DNA of 21,293 nucleotides from contig CAZXCQ010000089.1 in NCBI GenBank assembly GCA_964639275.1, positions 1-21,293 of the forward strand, written 5' to 3'. Shown here one piece after another: positions 20,834 to 21,293 of this stretch (position 1 is its first letter; every line of letters begins with the position of its first letter). Origin of the DNA: CAZXCQ01 sp964639275 (GTDB lineage Bacteria > Desulfobacterota > DSM-4660 > Desulfatiglandales > Desulfatiglandaceae). Below the pieces are notes generated by a model. That model ran no database searches. It was not told the origin of the DNA and saw nothing but the letters and a program-made list of their open reading frames with translations. A program made the translations under genes and the position numbers.

Positions 20834-21293
20834 CACCACCATGATCTTTTCGTTGATTGGCAATGTTAAAACGACCCTATACTATTTAATGGCCCTAATA
20901 TATTAAGGAATAGAAAACCACAAAATTATAAATTAATTGTTATGGCTGTCTAATTATCAATGCATATTAGAAATAACATTTCAAAACCGCGGCAAAATCT
21001 TTCGGTAGAGGAAGTTCTGGTGACCAAAGTTCCCGAAAAATTTCATCATTTTAGCTGCAATTTAAGAGGGGTTGCACTGTTCATGGGAATCTGATATCAT
21101 TTTAGAAAGTGCAATCCAAGGTCGAATTTAATTCCCGTCATGGTGTTAACTCAAAGAACTAACATGGGAATCCAAGTTAGACTTCTAGTAACTACCAAAA
21201 CATAATAAAAAACACTAAAGAATACTGATCGACACACCTCTGAGGTAATTTAATACTCCAAACAGGTCGGTTTCACGCCGATTTTCAACCCAA
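20834..21293. other. AT-rich intergenic DNA without a supported gene
   Basis: No convincing gene on either strand. A 44-codon reading frame at 20960-21094 lacks a ribosome site. GGTTGCACT (21070-21078) and AGTGCAATCC (21108-21117) form a 7-bp inverted repeat around a 29-base loop, too weak to assign. No terminator with a T-run is visible behind the hydrolase gene. Confidence 0.5.

Noticed and set aside
20960..21094. 44-codon reading frame beginning MHIRNNISKP
   Set aside because: No ribosome site, no recognisable family, and short enough to be chance in this region.
21070..21117. Inverted repeat TTGCACT/AGTGCAA
   Set aside because: Only 7 bp with a 29-base loop and no T-run or flanking duplication, so neither terminator nor element can be claimed.

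Overview
The window looks like chromosomal DNA of a Gram-negative, probably anaerobic bacterium. The lptF-lptG pair implies an LPS outer membrane, and fdhD with mobA implies molybdenum-dependent formate dehydrogenase. Gene order and protein style suggest Desulfobacterota (former Deltaproteobacteria), but that placement is inference from family resemblance. No rRNA, tRNA or CRISPR array was found.

Region 1 (1-8783, + strand) is an envelope/glycan block: membrane-anchored sialidase-like BNR protein, polytopic membrane protein, a possible 39-aa peptide, ICMT/PEMT-like methyltransferase, GtrB/DPM1-like GT2 transferase, UPF0104/YbhN-like flippase-domain protein, then lptF, lptG and a WecA/MraY-type sugar-1-phosphate transferase fused to a PglF/WbpM-like membrane plus Rossmann module. 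Stop/start overlaps tie several of these together. A plausible joint job is making, modifying and exporting lipid-linked sugars and LPS.

Region 2 (8806-12869): thiL (+) converges on a leftward operon fdhD > mobA > CNNM/DUF21-CBS protein. A stand-alone infA-like gene follows on the + strand with its own promoter.

Region 3 (12931-16610): leftward methyltransferase > nudC, and a rightward D-2-hydroxyacid dehydrogenase. Among them lie gene debris (crotonase C-terminus, response-regulator receiver domain, C-terminus of an unknown protein) and two copies of a 94-bp palindromic element. A third copy lies upstream of lptF. All three are exactly 94 bp, have imperfect terminal inverted repeats starting GTA, are bordered by near-identical 8-bp direct repeats, and carry a central hairpin with covarying base pairs. 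They form a MITE-like family.

Region 4 (16791-18940) looks like remains of a prophage or integrative element: XRE-type HTH regulator, unknown protein, and a frameshifted SF2 helicase whose P-loop, DEAH-type box and motif III are all altered, followed by about 300 bp of hairpin-rich non-coding DNA.

Region 5 (18940-21293) is clearly more AT-rich. It holds a second, unrelated 228-bp inverted-repeat element and one large gene for a C45-type Ntn hydrolase (acyl-CoA:6-APA acyltransferase-like), and then no convincing gene to the end. It looks like a separately acquired segment.
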